DNA of 44,029 nucleotides from Rivularia sp. T60_A2020_040 (GCA_015272215.1 JACYMD010000103.1:1-44029), one strand, 5' to 3'. Positions 35,175-43,935 are shown, counted from the first letter of the stretch. Notes: generated from the sequence alone by a model not told the origin. Numbers and translations: made by a program.

Positions 35175-36104
35175 ATGCCAGACACGCAAATTTCTGCCAT
35201 TATCTGTACTCACAATCGAGATAATTATTTAGGTGCTGCCATCGATAGTCTTTTGTCGCAGAATTTCGTCAATGACTTTGAAGTGGTAGTGGTAGATAAT
35301 GGGTCAAAAGATAATACCAAACAAGTCGTAGAACAAAGGCTCGATCATCCGCGTCTTAAGTATATTTACGAGCCTATTCTCGGTCTTTCTGTAGCTCGTA
35401 ACACTGGTGCTAAAGCTGCTAGCGGTGAAATCTTAGCATATCTTGATGACGATGCTGTAGCAAGCCCTTGTTGGTTACAAGTTCTTTATGGAGCCTATCA
35501 AAGCAACCCTAAGTTGGCGATCGCGGGTGGTAAAGTTACATTATTATGGCCAGAACAAACCCTACCCCCCCGTTGGTTATCACCAGGATTAGCCAGCAAT
35601 TTGGGAGCATATGATTTAGGCGATGGCGTTGTATTGATTGAAAATCCAGGTTTAACTCCTAGAGGCTTGAATTATTCAATACGCGGCAGTTTTTTAGATG
35701 AAATTGGAGGTTTCGACACCAATCTCGGAAGAGTAGGCAAAAATTTGCTTTCTAATGAAGAACTGCAAATGACCGAATTAGCCTTGGAAAAAGGTTGGGA
35801 AGTCGTTTATCTTCCCGATGCTTTAGTCGCTCACAATGTGTCACCAGAGCGTCTCAAACGTTCCTGGTTTTTCAGTCGAGGTTGGTGGCAAGGTATCAGT
35901 GAATGTTATCGAGAACAATTAGCCGGTAAAGCCGGTGCAAGTCAATTACAACGCGGTAGCGAACGCTTTATTCGTGGTTTATATAAAGCATTGCAACATT
36001 ATTCTGACCCCGCAGAACGTTTTGATAAACTTGTATATGCTTACGGTCAAATAGGTTATTTAAACGCAGCTATTCAGGGACTTTTATCTAAAAAAAGTAG
36101 TTAG
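35175..36104 (+). CDS. Family 2 glycosyltransferase
   Basis: This 309-residue GT-A enzyme has AIICTHNRDNYLGAAI at the N-terminus, VVDNGSKDNTKQV, SVARNTGAKAA and the metal site AYLDDDA (about 92-98). NYSIRGSFLDEIGGFD and LSNEELQMTELALEKGW fit the acceptor-side motif. There are no membrane helices. It probably adds a sugar to a surface polysaccharide such as hormogonium polysaccharide. The last two Ser codons and the stop come from a heptamer repeat array. It heads a three-gene group with another glycosyltransferase and an acetyltransferase. Confidence 0.87.
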   Translation: MPDTQISAIICTHNRDNYLGAAIDSLLSQNFVNDFEVVVVDNGSKDNTKQVVEQRLDHPRLKYIYEPILGLSVARNTGAKAASGEILAYLDDDAVASPCWLQVLYGAYQSNPKLAIAGGKVTLLWPEQTLPPRWLSPGLASNLGAYDLGDGVVLIENPGLTPRGLNYSIRGSFLDEIGGFDTNLGRVGKNLLSNEELQMTELALEKGWEVVYLPDALVAHNVSPERLKRSWFFSRGWWQGISECYREQLAGKAGASQLQRGSERFIRGLYKALQHYSDPAERFDKLVYAYGQIGYLNAAIQGLLSKKSS

Positions 36105-36267
36105 TGGTTAGTAGTTAGTGGTTAGTGGTTAGTAGTTAGTGGTTAGTGGTTAGTAGTTAAGATTCAAGAAGTAACTATCAACCATCAACTGCCAACTATC
36201 AACTATCAACTATCAACTATTAACCATCAACCATCAACTGTCAACTGTCAACTGTCAACTGTCAACT
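36097..36267. repeat. Long compound heptamer array
   Basis: The first half is GTTAGTG/GTTAGTA repeats (36097-36160) and the second half, after a short link, is CAACTAT/CAACCAT/CAACTGT repeats (36176-36267), essentially inverted in sense. It fills the gap between two glycosyltransferase genes and forms the stop codon of the first. Confidence 0.9.
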
Positions 36268-36275
36268 AATATAAT

Positions 36276-37214
36276 ATGACTTCTAAAATACCAGTTTCAG
36301 TTTTAATTCCAGCAAAAAACGAAGAAGCAAATTTACCTGCTTGTTTGAAAAGCGTTGAAAGAGCAGACGAAGTTTTTGTTGTCGATTCTCAAAGTAGCGA
36401 TAGAAGTATTGAAATTGCTGAAAATTTTGGTGCAAAAGTCGTACAGTTCGATTTTAATGGACGTTGGCCAAAAAAGAAAAATTGGTCATTAGAAAACTTA
36501 CCTTTTCGCAACGAATGGGTATTAATTGTTGATTGTGATGAGCGGATTACTCCCGAATTATGGGATGAAATTGCCTCTTCGATTAAAAATTCAGAGTACA
36601 GCGGTTATTATCTCAATCGTCGCGTATTTTTCTTGGGTAAATGGATTCGTCACGGAGGTAAATATCCCGATTGGAACTTACGTTTATTCAAGCATAAAGA
36701 AGGTCGCTACGAAAACCTGAATACCGAAGATATTCCCAATACAGGTGACAACGAAGTTCACGAACACGTTGTTTTAAGTAATAAGGTGGGATATCTAAAA
36801 AATGATATGCTTCATGAAGACTTCCGCGACCTTTATCACTGGTTAGCCCGTCATAATCGTTATTCAAATTGGGAAGCTCGTGTTTACTATAATTTACTTA
36901 CAGGTAAAGTTGATGACGGCACCATCGGCGCAAGTTTATTCGGTGATGCAGTACAACGCAAACGCTTCTTAAAGAAAATTTGGGTACGATTACCCTTTAA
37001 ACCATTATTACGCTTTATCTTATTTTATATCATTCAGCGCGGTTTCCTTGACGGCAAAGCTGGCTATATTTACGGACGACTTTTGAGCCAATATGAATAT
37101 CAAATCGGCGTAAAACTTTATGAACTGCGTAGCTGTGGTGGTAGTTTAAATACTGCATCTCCCGAAAAATCTCAACCAGTAATTTCTGCAAAAGTTACTC
37201 AATCTTTAACTTGA
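36276..37214 (+). CDS. Family 2 glycosyltransferase, WaaE/KdtX-like
   Basis: This 312-residue enzyme begins KIPVSVLIPAKNEEANLP and shows VFVVDSQSSDRSIEIA, GRWPKKKNWSLENLPF and WVLIVDCDERI (the metal site, about 85-90), the pattern of LPS-core WaaE/KdtX glycosyltransferases. A hydrophobic patch near 245-260 (FKPLLRFILFYIIQRGFLDG) probably touches the membrane. It most likely adds a sugar to a surface glycan. The start is right after a heptamer array with no visible ribosome site. Confidence 0.87.
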   Translation: MTSKIPVSVLIPAKNEEANLPACLKSVERADEVFVVDSQSSDRSIEIAENFGAKVVQFDFNGRWPKKKNWSLENLPFRNEWVLIVDCDERITPELWDEIASSIKNSEYSGYYLNRRVFFLGKWIRHGGKYPDWNLRLFKHKEGRYENLNTEDIPNTGDNEVHEHVVLSNKVGYLKNDMLHEDFRDLYHWLARHNRYSNWEARVYYNLLTGKVDDGTIGASLFGDAVQRKRFLKKIWVRLPFKPLLRFILFYIIQRGFLDGKAGYIYGRLLSQYEYQIGVKLYELRSCGGSLNTASPEKSQPVISAKVTQSLT

Positions 37215-37546
37215 TGGGAAACAAAAGGACTTTCGGGACAAGGAAATAATTTATTATTAGACATCTCCGAAAAAGATGTAGAGACGGGGCGTATTGCTAC
37301 GTCTCTACAAGGGTTCTGGGTAACGCATAATTAATTTTCACCAGATGTCTATTAGTTATTATTAATTCCTAACTCCGCTATGCCCTCAGATTGTAAGTCT
37401 CCCTTCCCGGCAGAAGATTATTGAAAAAAAACCGCAGAGACGCAGAGAGCGCAAAGGAAAGAGATAAAGAGAAATAGGTAATTTTCAAGCAGAATAGTAG
37501 TATTTATTCAGGATTCACAATCTAAAATCTAAAATCCAAAATTCCG
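37215..37546. other. Intergenic gap with palindrome and repeats
   Basis: This 332-bp gap holds a TGTAGAGACG/CGTCTCTACA hairpin (37277-37286 and 37300-37309), a CGCAGAGACGCAGAGAGCGC purine-rich repeat near 37435, also seen near 14140, and period-7 ATCTAAA units just before the acetyltransferase ATG. No gene or clear promoter was seen. Confidence 0.6.
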
Positions 37547-38116
37547 ATGCTCAAATTATTAGATACCGAACCCTTTGTAGATTTGCGTAAATATGACCAA
37601 TCCAATTTTGACCGAGGACGTGCGGGTTGGTATATATTTTTTTGGTGGTTCATCCAAGCAATTACTTTTCCCTTGACCCTTCATAATATGAGTGGTATAC
37701 GCTGCACTTTGTTACGTCTTTTTGGCGCACGTATTGGTAAAGGTGTATTGATTCGACCTACCGCCCGTTTTACTTATCCCTGGAAAGTAACTATCGGTGA
37801 TTATAGTTGGGTTGGTGATGATGTGGTTTTATACAGTCTTGATGAAATTAATATCGGTTCTCACTGCGTAATTTCACAGAAAAGTTATATCTGTACTGGT
37901 AGCCATGATATCAAAGACCCAGCCTTTAGTTTACAAACGGGGAAGGTTGTGATTGGTAACGGTGTTTGGGTTGCTACAGATTGCTTTGTCGGACCAGGAG
38001 TTACAATTGGAGCAAATGCTGTCATCGGTGCCAGAAGTACGGTTTTTACTGATATACCTGATGGACAGGTTTCTTGGGGTACCCCCTGTCGTCCCCGGTA
38101 TGCAAGGAATCGGTGA
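37547..38116 (+). CDS. WcaF/HpsU-type acetyltransferase
   Basis: This 189-residue protein is a left-handed beta-helix (hexapeptide repeat) acetyltransferase. Hexapeptides are visible from ARIGKGVLIRPTARF through VTIGDYSWVGDDVVLYS and VIGNGVWVATDCFVGPGVTIGANAVIGARS in outline, and the active-site His is probably in GSHDIKDP. It would O-acetylate a sugar of an exported polysaccharide; cyanobacterial relatives are named HpsU for hormogonium polysaccharide. A membrane-associated helix precedes the repeats (about 28-48). Its last 71 bp overlap the antisense 3' end of the replication gene. Confidence 0.85.
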   Translation: MLKLLDTEPFVDLRKYDQSNFDRGRAGWYIFFWWFIQAITFPLTLHNMSGIRCTLLRLFGARIGKGVLIRPTARFTYPWKVTIGDYSWVGDDVVLYSLDEINIGSHCVISQKSYICTGSHDIKDPAFSLQTGKVVIGNGVWVATDCFVGPGVTIGANAVIGARSTVFTDIPDGQVSWGTPCRPRYARNR

Positions 38117-41100
38117 TATTTTTGATATGAGTCAACATTAATTCATCTCGCTGACACCATATAGAAAATATTTTATTCCTTCCATCATCAAGTGTTTTTG
38201 TATCGATACGATATACATGATTGTTTACTCGTTTGATTTTCAAACCTAATAAACTCAATAGTCGTCGAATAATTTTTATTGGTGAAATCTGTTCTTTTTC
38301 TATTGTTAAATTAACTAAGTTAATATTCAAGGCTCTTTGAATATGTTTACTGCATTGCAATACGGTATTTTTCAGTAATATTAAATCGGCATCATTTTCA
38401 GTAAATTCTCTACCGGGTTCGAGTAACTGTAATACACCCAATGCTCGTAAAGCTTCTATTCTCAAAGTATAATTTTTTAAATCGGGTAGAAAAACTTTTC
38501 CTTCACCACAGGACAATTGTTGATTCCATTCTTGTTTATCTCTGAGATGAAAATATTCACTGGAATGAGTTAGATAATAATGGGTTCGCAATTGGTAATA
38601 ATAGCCTTTATCATCTTGTAATTTTAATTGAGGGGTAATTTCTACACCGTATCTTTTTCTGAGAAAATATTTATTGATTTTATAACGCTCTTCATTTGTA
38701 AGCGAATGTTTTTTTAATAACTGTTCGTATTCTAGATAATCTATATCTGGAGCATTACTTACAGCAGTTGCTACGGCTAATTGATTTTGCTGTTTAATTT
38801 TTTTGATTTGATGATTAATTTCTTGGGATTTATTACGAGTTTGTTCCCAATCTTTTTTGACTTTGATGATTTCTAAAATTAATCTTCTGCGAGTTGCTGA
38901 ATCTTCTTTATCGGTAGCTAGAAATGCATAACGTAAATCACGAATAATATTCTTTTGGATATCATTAGTACGTACCCATAAATTATGCCCTTCAGCCGTC
39001 AAACCTTCCTTCATTGATTGACGGTAAAAGTTAATTGAAGCATTTACCCTTGCCGAGAATTTTGCCCAAGTTCGTAGATGAATTGGATCATAAACTAAGG
39101 GTAAATCAACATCTATTTTATGCATTGGACTTAATAAAGCCAAATTTTCTTTTTGATTCTCTTGATACCAGGAAGATAGTGAACGATAATTTGTGCTACC
39201 ACTACCAATTAAACCGACTCCTCGCTTCGCACACCACACAACACGCGGTACATCTTCACGTACCCTTGCTAAGGCTTGTCTGGCTTCAGAATCGGGAATT
39301 ACTCCTTGAAAAATTCCGTAAACTCGGTCAAAATGTTGAACATCAATACTAATTCCTGTACCCAGAGTGGGAGTGACAAAAACAGCATCGTATGCGATAA
39401 TTTTTTGATTAATAGATGCTACAAAATCAACCGCTTCATGACCTGGTGTATTAGTAGTATGACTACTGACTATTAAAGTTTTAGGATATAAATGTCGTAA
39501 TTTATCCAAACGTTCTTTTAAATAACGTTCAATGGTTTCACTACTATAACGTCCGCAACGACTATCGGTTGTAACATAACATTTTCTTCCCGCAAGTAAA
39601 TCTAATTCTAACTGTTGAATTAATGGTGTGGGATTAGGAGAATCATAAAAAGTTACATCCCAAGCTTTTTCTGGTTTCCACTCATTTACAACTAGCCAAG
39701 GTGTTAATTCTATTCCTGCTAATTTTTGTAGGTATTCTAAAGAAATATCTGATAAATCGGCATCTTGAGCAATCACTAATCCTCCTGTGGTTAAAACAGT
39801 CGAAATTAACTGCTGAAATAACTTTAATATCTTGACTCGTTTATCTTTACAAGTATTACTATGTAATAGATGCCATAAAGATTGTTCAACTTCATCTAAA
39901 ATAACTATCGCACCTTGCCAATCTATTGGATTGAGTTTCCAAATTGAATCAATACATAATCCTCTAGAAAGTTTTATGGCGCTAACATTCCCATTCTGTA
40001 AATTTGTAGTCCCGGCATTTTGCTCGCTTGCTGTAATATTAGGAAGCAAGATGCGGACACTACTAGTGTTTTTGCAATTTTCAGAGATACCGTTTAAAAA
40101 TGCATTTTCTATTTCCCATTCCCTATTACCTAAACCCCATTTAATCCCTACTTTTTCACATAAAAATTTTCCTAATTGGATTCTATGAGTCATTAATAAA
40201 ACAGGTTGATTTCTATTTAAAGCTTGTTGAACAACTGTTTGTAATGCTGTGGTTTTTCCTGTTCCTTTCGCTGATTTAACTCCAACTAATCCCGAAGTCG
40301 GAAAAGCTATATTACCTAAATAACGACGATTGATATTAAGTGCAGCCGGAATAGTTAAATTACTATGGGTTTTACTATGAGCAAGGTAAACTTCTAAATC
40401 CAGACTTTGACGATAAACTTTATCAAATGCAACCGCACCTTTGGCAACAATAAATTCATCAACACCTTTTTCTATTCCCGGAAGTTCAATTACTTGAACC
40501 GGACAATTCTTTTCTTGAAATAATAAACCAAGTTGAGATATCGCGTTGTTGACAGCAGTTATTTTCTTAACTTCAGTTTCAAAATCAAAACAAATATAAA
40601 TAGTCCGTTTAGTAATACTAAAAGCTGCCAAATCCGCAATCAGTTGACGACGGATAACTCTGCCAAATTTATCTTTAGTAACCCGATAACCACTGGTAAT
40701 TCCTGGAATCGCGATCGCAATATATCCTTGTGTTAAAAGTGCAGCGGCTTTCTTGACTCCTTCACAAATAATTACGGGTATATTACATTCCATTACCCAC
40801 TTCCAGAAACCTATCGCAGCACCATCTTCAGCAATCGTAATATTTTCGGGTAATTTGACATTATAACGCTCAGCGACTTGCTGCCACAGTTGTAACGGTA
40901 CTCGCAAACAAAATATCCGCGTCGGGGTACAAGGTGGATGTTCGTATTTTATAGACTTACCTTTTTGATTAACACGAGGCTGATTTGGTTTAAAACATCC
41001 CCACTCCATCATCTGCCAATTATTCAACACATCAACCCCCGAACACCACCAACCACCAGCACTAATGTGAGCATAACGTTCCAACCACGAACTTCTGACT

Positions 41101-41261
41101 ATTCCAGTATTTGTACGAGGAATTAATTGAGAAATCAATAGATAATCGTAAGCATTTCTATCTTCAAGTGAGCGAAAATTCAGCTTTAGCAGGTGTAAAT
41201 CAATGCCACTACTATTGACTAATTCCTCAAGATGTTTTGGATGTAGGTAGTGCAAATGCAT
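38046..41261 (-). CDS. CyRepA-type plasmid replication protein (primase-helicase)
   Basis: This 1071-residue protein has a DUF3854/Toprim-like primase part (VIICEGVKKAAALL at 163-176, CFDFE at 224-228, GVDEF at 266-270) followed by a superfamily 2-like helicase with Walker A SAKGTGKTT (330-338), ILDEVEQ (454-460), VSSHT and the arginine-finger block SEARQALARVRE (about 663). This is the layout of the CyRepA plasmid replication family. Residues about 378-424 are repeat-derived, splitting the helicase in frame. The last 24 residues read antisense through the acetyltransferase gene. It could start plasmid replication or be a chromosomal remnant. Confidence 0.85.
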   Translation of the reverse strand: MHLHYLHPKHLEELVNSSGIDLHLLKLNFRSLEDRNAYDYLLISQLIPRTNTGIVRSSWLERYAHISAGGWWCSGVDVLNNWQMMEWGCFKPNQPRVNQKGKSIKYEHPPCTPTRIFCLRVPLQLWQQVAERYNVKLPENITIAEDGAAIGFWKWVMECNIPVIICEGVKKAAALLTQGYIAIAIPGITSGYRVTKDKFGRVIRRQLIADLAAFSITKRTIYICFDFETEVKKITAVNNAISQLGLLFQEKNCPVQVIELPGIEKGVDEFIVAKGAVAFDKVYRQSLDLEVYLAHSKTHSNLTIPAALNINRRYLGNIAFPTSGLVGVKSAKGTGKTTALQTVVQQALNRNQPVLLMTHRIQLGKFLCEKVGIKWGLGNREWEIENAFLNGISENCKNTSSVRILLPNITASEQNAGTTNLQNGNVSAIKLSRGLCIDSIWKLNPIDWQGAIVILDEVEQSLWHLLHSNTCKDKRVKILKLFQQLISTVLTTGGLVIAQDADLSDISLEYLQKLAGIELTPWLVVNEWKPEKAWDVTFYDSPNPTPLIQQLELDLLAGRKCYVTTDSRCGRYSSETIERYLKERLDKLRHLYPKTLIVSSHTTNTPGHEAVDFVASINQKIIAYDAVFVTPTLGTGISIDVQHFDRVYGIFQGVIPDSEARQALARVREDVPRVVWCAKRGVGLIGSGSTNYRSLSSWYQENQKENLALLSPMHKIDVDLPLVYDPIHLRTWAKFSARVNASINFYRQSMKEGLTAEGHNLWVRTNDIQKNIIRDLRYAFLATDKEDSATRRRLILEIIKVKKDWEQTRNKSQEINHQIKKIKQQNQLAVATAVSNAPDIDYLEYEQLLKKHSLTNEERYKINKYFLRKRYGVEITPQLKLQDDKGYYYQLRTHYYLTHSSEYFHLRDKQEWNQQLSCGEGKVFLPDLKNYTLRIEALRALGVLQLLEPGREFTENDADLILLKNTVLQCSKHIQRALNINLVNLTIEKEQISPIKIIRRLLSLLGLKIKRVNNHVYRIDTKTLDDGRNKIFSIWCQRDELMLTHIKNITDSLHTGDDRGYPKKPVHQVYQ
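39990..40132. repeat. Repeat block inside the replication gene
   Basis: An imperfect inverted repeat (GTAGTCCCGGCATTTTGCTC at 40006 and GCAAGATGCGGACACTAC ending at 40063) and a GGTAATAGGGAATGGGAAAT heptamer block (about 40113-40132) lie in the coding sequence and are open in the reading frame. The minus-strand translation ASEQNAGTT parallels SSEQDARTT at the end of the lasso kinase. Confidence 0.8.
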
Positions 41262-41629
41262 TATGTAGACCGGAAAGTGCAGACAATGGACTTGAAAAAT
41301 TTACCATGCACTCGCTGGTTTTTATATAAGGGATTTTAAGGTTTTTTATGTGCTTTTTATTATTTTGTATTTCAAAATACATCGGTTTAAATAAAATAGA
41401 TTGATTTATTCTGTTCTGTTGTCCAAGTAATAGATTTGTATTGTAATATTTAAAATATTTTTTTTGACATTTATCAGTACAAGTATCAAATAAATAATTT
41501 TTATATTTTTTGATAAAATAGTATTTTTATATGGTAAAGGTAGTTAAAGCTATCTAATACAGTTATTTAAGTCGATTAGTAAAGACAGTTTTTATAATAG
41601 AAGCTATTAGTTAGTTAAATATAAAGATC
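41262..41629. promoter_or_regulatory. AT-rich region between replication and TA genes
   Basis: This 368-bp, strongly AT-rich gap lies upstream of both divergent units. It has TGTATTT/AAATACA arms (41366-41372 and 41375-41381) and TATCAAA/TTTGATA arms (41484-41490 and 41509-41515). These could be operators or part of a plasmid origin. No iteron series was seen, so an origin is only a possibility. Confidence 0.4.
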
Positions 41630-41977
41630 ATGTCAAACCAAGTTTTAACAGATTATTTCAACTTTTTTTCTCCTACAGATATTCGCCTTAAAGGTACTAG
41701 GATTGGGATTGAAACTATTTTGTATGAATATCTTGATTGCAGTCGTACACCAGAGGAAATTGCCCAAACTTACACATCTTTAAGATTAGAACAAGTCTAT
41801 GCGACTATTCTTTATTACTTACAAAATCAAGAAAATATCAGCCAATATATGAGAAAATGGTACGACCATGGTCATACAATGAGAGAACAACAAAGACTCA
41901 ATCCACCACCAGTTTCGGATAAACTTCGTCAATTAAGAGCAAAGAGAAAAGCTGAACAATCAATTAATGAATCTTAA
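41630..41977 (+). CDS. DUF433 antitoxin-like protein
   Basis: This 115-residue protein has the DUF433 pattern: FSPTDIRLKGTRIGIETILYEYLD followed by RTPEEIAQTYTSLRLEQVYATILYYLQN, a helix-turn-helix-like DNA-binding fold. The basic C-terminus (LRQLRAKRKAEQS) could contact DNA or the toxin. It overlaps the next gene by 11 bp, and DUF433-DUF5615 pairs are regarded as type II toxin-antitoxin modules. It should repress its own operon and neutralise the partner. The start has only a weak ribosome site. Confidence 0.85.
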   Translation: MSNQVLTDYFNFFSPTDIRLKGTRIGIETILYEYLDCSRTPEEIAQTYTSLRLEQVYATILYYLQNQENISQYMRKWYDHGHTMREQQRLNPPPVSDKLRQLRAKRKAEQSINES

Positions 41978-42329
41978 ATACTTGATTGATGAAAATGTAA
42001 ATCCTCTTTATCCCAAACAAATTAGACAAAGAGAACCGAGTATTATAGTCAAAGTGGTGGGAGAATTAAACATCCCACCTAAAGGTACTTTAGACCCAGA
42101 AATTCTTGACTGGTGTGAAGAAAATAACTTTGTATTGGTAACAAATAACCGGACATCTATGCCCGTTCACTTAGCTGATCATATAGCAAAAAATCGTCAT
42201 ATACCAGGAATTTTAATTATCAATCCAAATTTAAGTGTAGGAGAAAATTTGGAAGAACTAATATTATTAGCTCTTGCTTCTGAAGAAAACGAATACCAAG
42301 ACAGGATTGTTTATTTACCTTTGCCCTAA
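41967..42329 (+). CDS. DUF5615 PIN-like toxin
   Basis: This 120-residue protein belongs to the DUF5615 PIN-like family. The acidic site is seen in LKYLIDENVNP (Asp8, Glu9) and in EILDWCEENNFVLVTNNRTSMPVHLAD; together they resemble the metal-binding residues of a PIN nuclease. RNA cleavage is the likely toxic activity. It is translationally coupled to the antitoxin gene by an 11-bp overlap. Two acidic positions of the classical PIN site are hard to assign, so activity is uncertain. Confidence 0.83.
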   Translation: MNLKYLIDENVNPLYPKQIRQREPSIIVKVVGELNIPPKGTLDPEILDWCEENNFVLVTNNRTSMPVHLADHIAKNRHIPGILIINPNLSVGENLEELILLALASEENEYQDRIVYLPLP

Positions 42330-42369
42330 TATTTAAACGTATGAGGATTATGTTTTTACTTTTCTATTT

Positions 42370-43095
42370 TTACTCTTGAATAACAGTTTCTTGATTTTGT
42401 TTTCGCAACAGAGACTGTAAAATTTCTAAACTAAAAATGCAGCTAATTAACCATACTAATCCAGCCGCATATCCAGCAATTATATCTGTTGGCCAATGAA
42501 CTCCTAAATAAAGACGACTGAAACCAATTGCTAAAATTAATAAGGTTGTACAAAATATAATTAATTTGTTCCAAGCCGGAAAATTAGCTATTAATAAATA
42601 ACCAACAAAACCATAAACAATTAATGAAACCATTGCATGACCACTAGGAAAACTAAATGAGTTAGCATCTACAATACGTTCCCATAATGCAGGGCGTATT
42701 CTGCCAAATATTGTTTTCAGCCACACATTTAAATTCAAACCACCAAATGTGACGACAACTAAAGCAAACGCACTCGCAAATTTTCTACTAACTAGTAAAC
42801 ATATTCCCACAATACAACTGAAATAAATTAATGTTGAACCATTACCCAAGAATGTAATCCCAGTCATAATTTGATTTAGCAAAGGGGTATGTATCGTGTA
42901 AATACTTTGCAAAATTGCCGTATCAATTTCTGTGGTTTTTTCTGCAAAGACTCTCGCAGTAATTTGGAAAAATAGCCACAACGAAAAAATTGCGATCGCA
43001 AACCCTCCTATCCACACAAATGATAGTAAAGGAGATAATCGAGAGCTTACTTGTTCCTTCCAATTTTGAATTAGTTTATTTGTGTAGTTGAACAT
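42370..43095 (-). CDS. PAP2 family membrane phosphatase
   Basis: This 241-residue membrane protein has the full PAP2 signature: KTIFGRIRP (127-135), FPSGHA (149-154) and SRLYLGVHWPTD (193-204, with His200 and Asp204). Five or six membrane helices place the site on the periplasmic face. It probably removes phosphate from phosphatidic acid or undecaprenyl diphosphate, the latter recycling the lipid carrier used by polysaccharide synthesis; which one cannot be read from sequence. It is a single gene convergent with the TA pair. Confidence 0.9.
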   Translation of the reverse strand: MFNYTNKLIQNWKEQVSSRLSPLLSFVWIGGFAIAIFSLWLFFQITARVFAEKTTEIDTAILQSIYTIHTPLLNQIMTGITFLGNGSTLIYFSCIVGICLLVSRKFASAFALVVVTFGGLNLNVWLKTIFGRIRPALWERIVDANSFSFPSGHAMVSLIVYGFVGYLLIANFPAWNKLIIFCTTLLILAIGFSRLYLGVHWPTDIIAGYAAGLVWLISCIFSLEILQSLLRKQNQETVIQE

Positions 43096-43377
43096 GAATT
43101 TAAGTTATATAGATGTATGTAGGCAAAGGTATTTTACGCTACGGTAATACTTAGCTCGATCAACAATAACAAATTTAGCTTAAGGCAATGTAAAGTCTAT
43201 ACCACTTTGTCGAATGCTCTATTTAATATCGGTGATGATGTTGTATTCAACTTTGTAGAGTTAAATGATTTACGCAAGATATTAATATCCGATCAATTAT
43301 TAGCAATAACTTGTTCCATTTTGTGCCTTTATAATGAGAATATAGAAAACGGTAGGGTAAAAACAAGTGTAATTATT

Positions 43378-43653
43378 ATGCAATCTCTTTTTTGGACTGT
43401 AGAGGAAGTTGCCCAAAGAGCCAAACAGTTTTACGAAAATGGTATTCGCTCCTGTGTTGAACATGGCGATAATATTGGCAAGATGATTGTGATTGATGCT
43501 GAAACAGGCGAATATGGAATTGATCAAAGCGGTGTAGAATCAGCATTAATGTTAAAACAAAAGAATCCCAAAGCTAGATTATTTACTATGCGGATTGGTT
43601 ATGATGTTGCTGTCAGCTTTGGTCATGCTCCTATGATACGTACAGTTGAATGA
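43378..43653 (+). CDS. Small conserved cyanobacterial protein paired with protease
   Basis: This 91-residue protein begins MQSLFWTVEEVAQRAKQFYE and contains IGKMIVIDAETGEYGID and ARLFTMRIGYDVAVSF, a pattern common in small cyanobacterial proteins encoded just before a retropepsin-like protease. Function is unknown; an antitoxin-like role has been suspected from the pairing. A longer frame from TTG at 43207 adds 57 unconvincing residues, so the ATG at 43378 is chosen. Its stop overlaps the next gene's start (ATGA). Confidence 0.7.
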   Translation: MQSLFWTVEEVAQRAKQFYENGIRSCVEHGDNIGKMIVIDAETGEYGIDQSGVESALMLKQKNPKARLFTMRIGYDVAVSFGHAPMIRTVE

Positions 43654-43895
43654 TTTATGGAAGATTAGTTGATCGCAAAGCAATAGTTCCAGTTATTTTT
43701 CGTTTACCACAACAACCAAATTTTTCTGTGGATTTTGTCATTGATACTGGATTTAATGACTATCTTACCCTACCACCACAGGCAGTCAGTGCAATGAATC
43801 TTCCTTTATATACCACTATTCCTGCACGATTAGCTGACGGTAGCGAAGCTTTATTATCGGTACATTTAGTAACTATTGTTTGGGATAATTTATAA
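43650..43895 (+). pseudogene. Truncated clan AA aspartic protease
   Basis: The 81-residue frame starts IYGRLVDRKAIVPVIFRLP and has the active-site block FVIDTGFNDYLTLPPQAVSA with the catalytic Asp-Thr-Gly at about 32-34. Relatives are about 120 residues; here a stop follows VWDNL, and the second half, including the usual LLG-type flap and C-terminal beta strands, is missing. The next bases give no continuation in other frames before a dispersed repeat begins at 43936. It is probably an inactive remnant, though it keeps the ATGA coupling with the upstream gene. Confidence 0.7.
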
Positions 43896-43935
43896 AAAAT
43901 ATAGCAAATTTAGGTTGAGTTCAATACACTAAAAC

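Noticed and set aside
15351-36267. Heptamer arrays considered as CRISPR
   Set aside because: Units are 7 bp and directly tandem with no unique spacers, and there are no cas genes.
43207-43377. TTG-started extension of the 91-residue protein
   Set aside because: The 57 extra residues lack family resemblance and the conserved N-terminus begins at the ATG at 43378.
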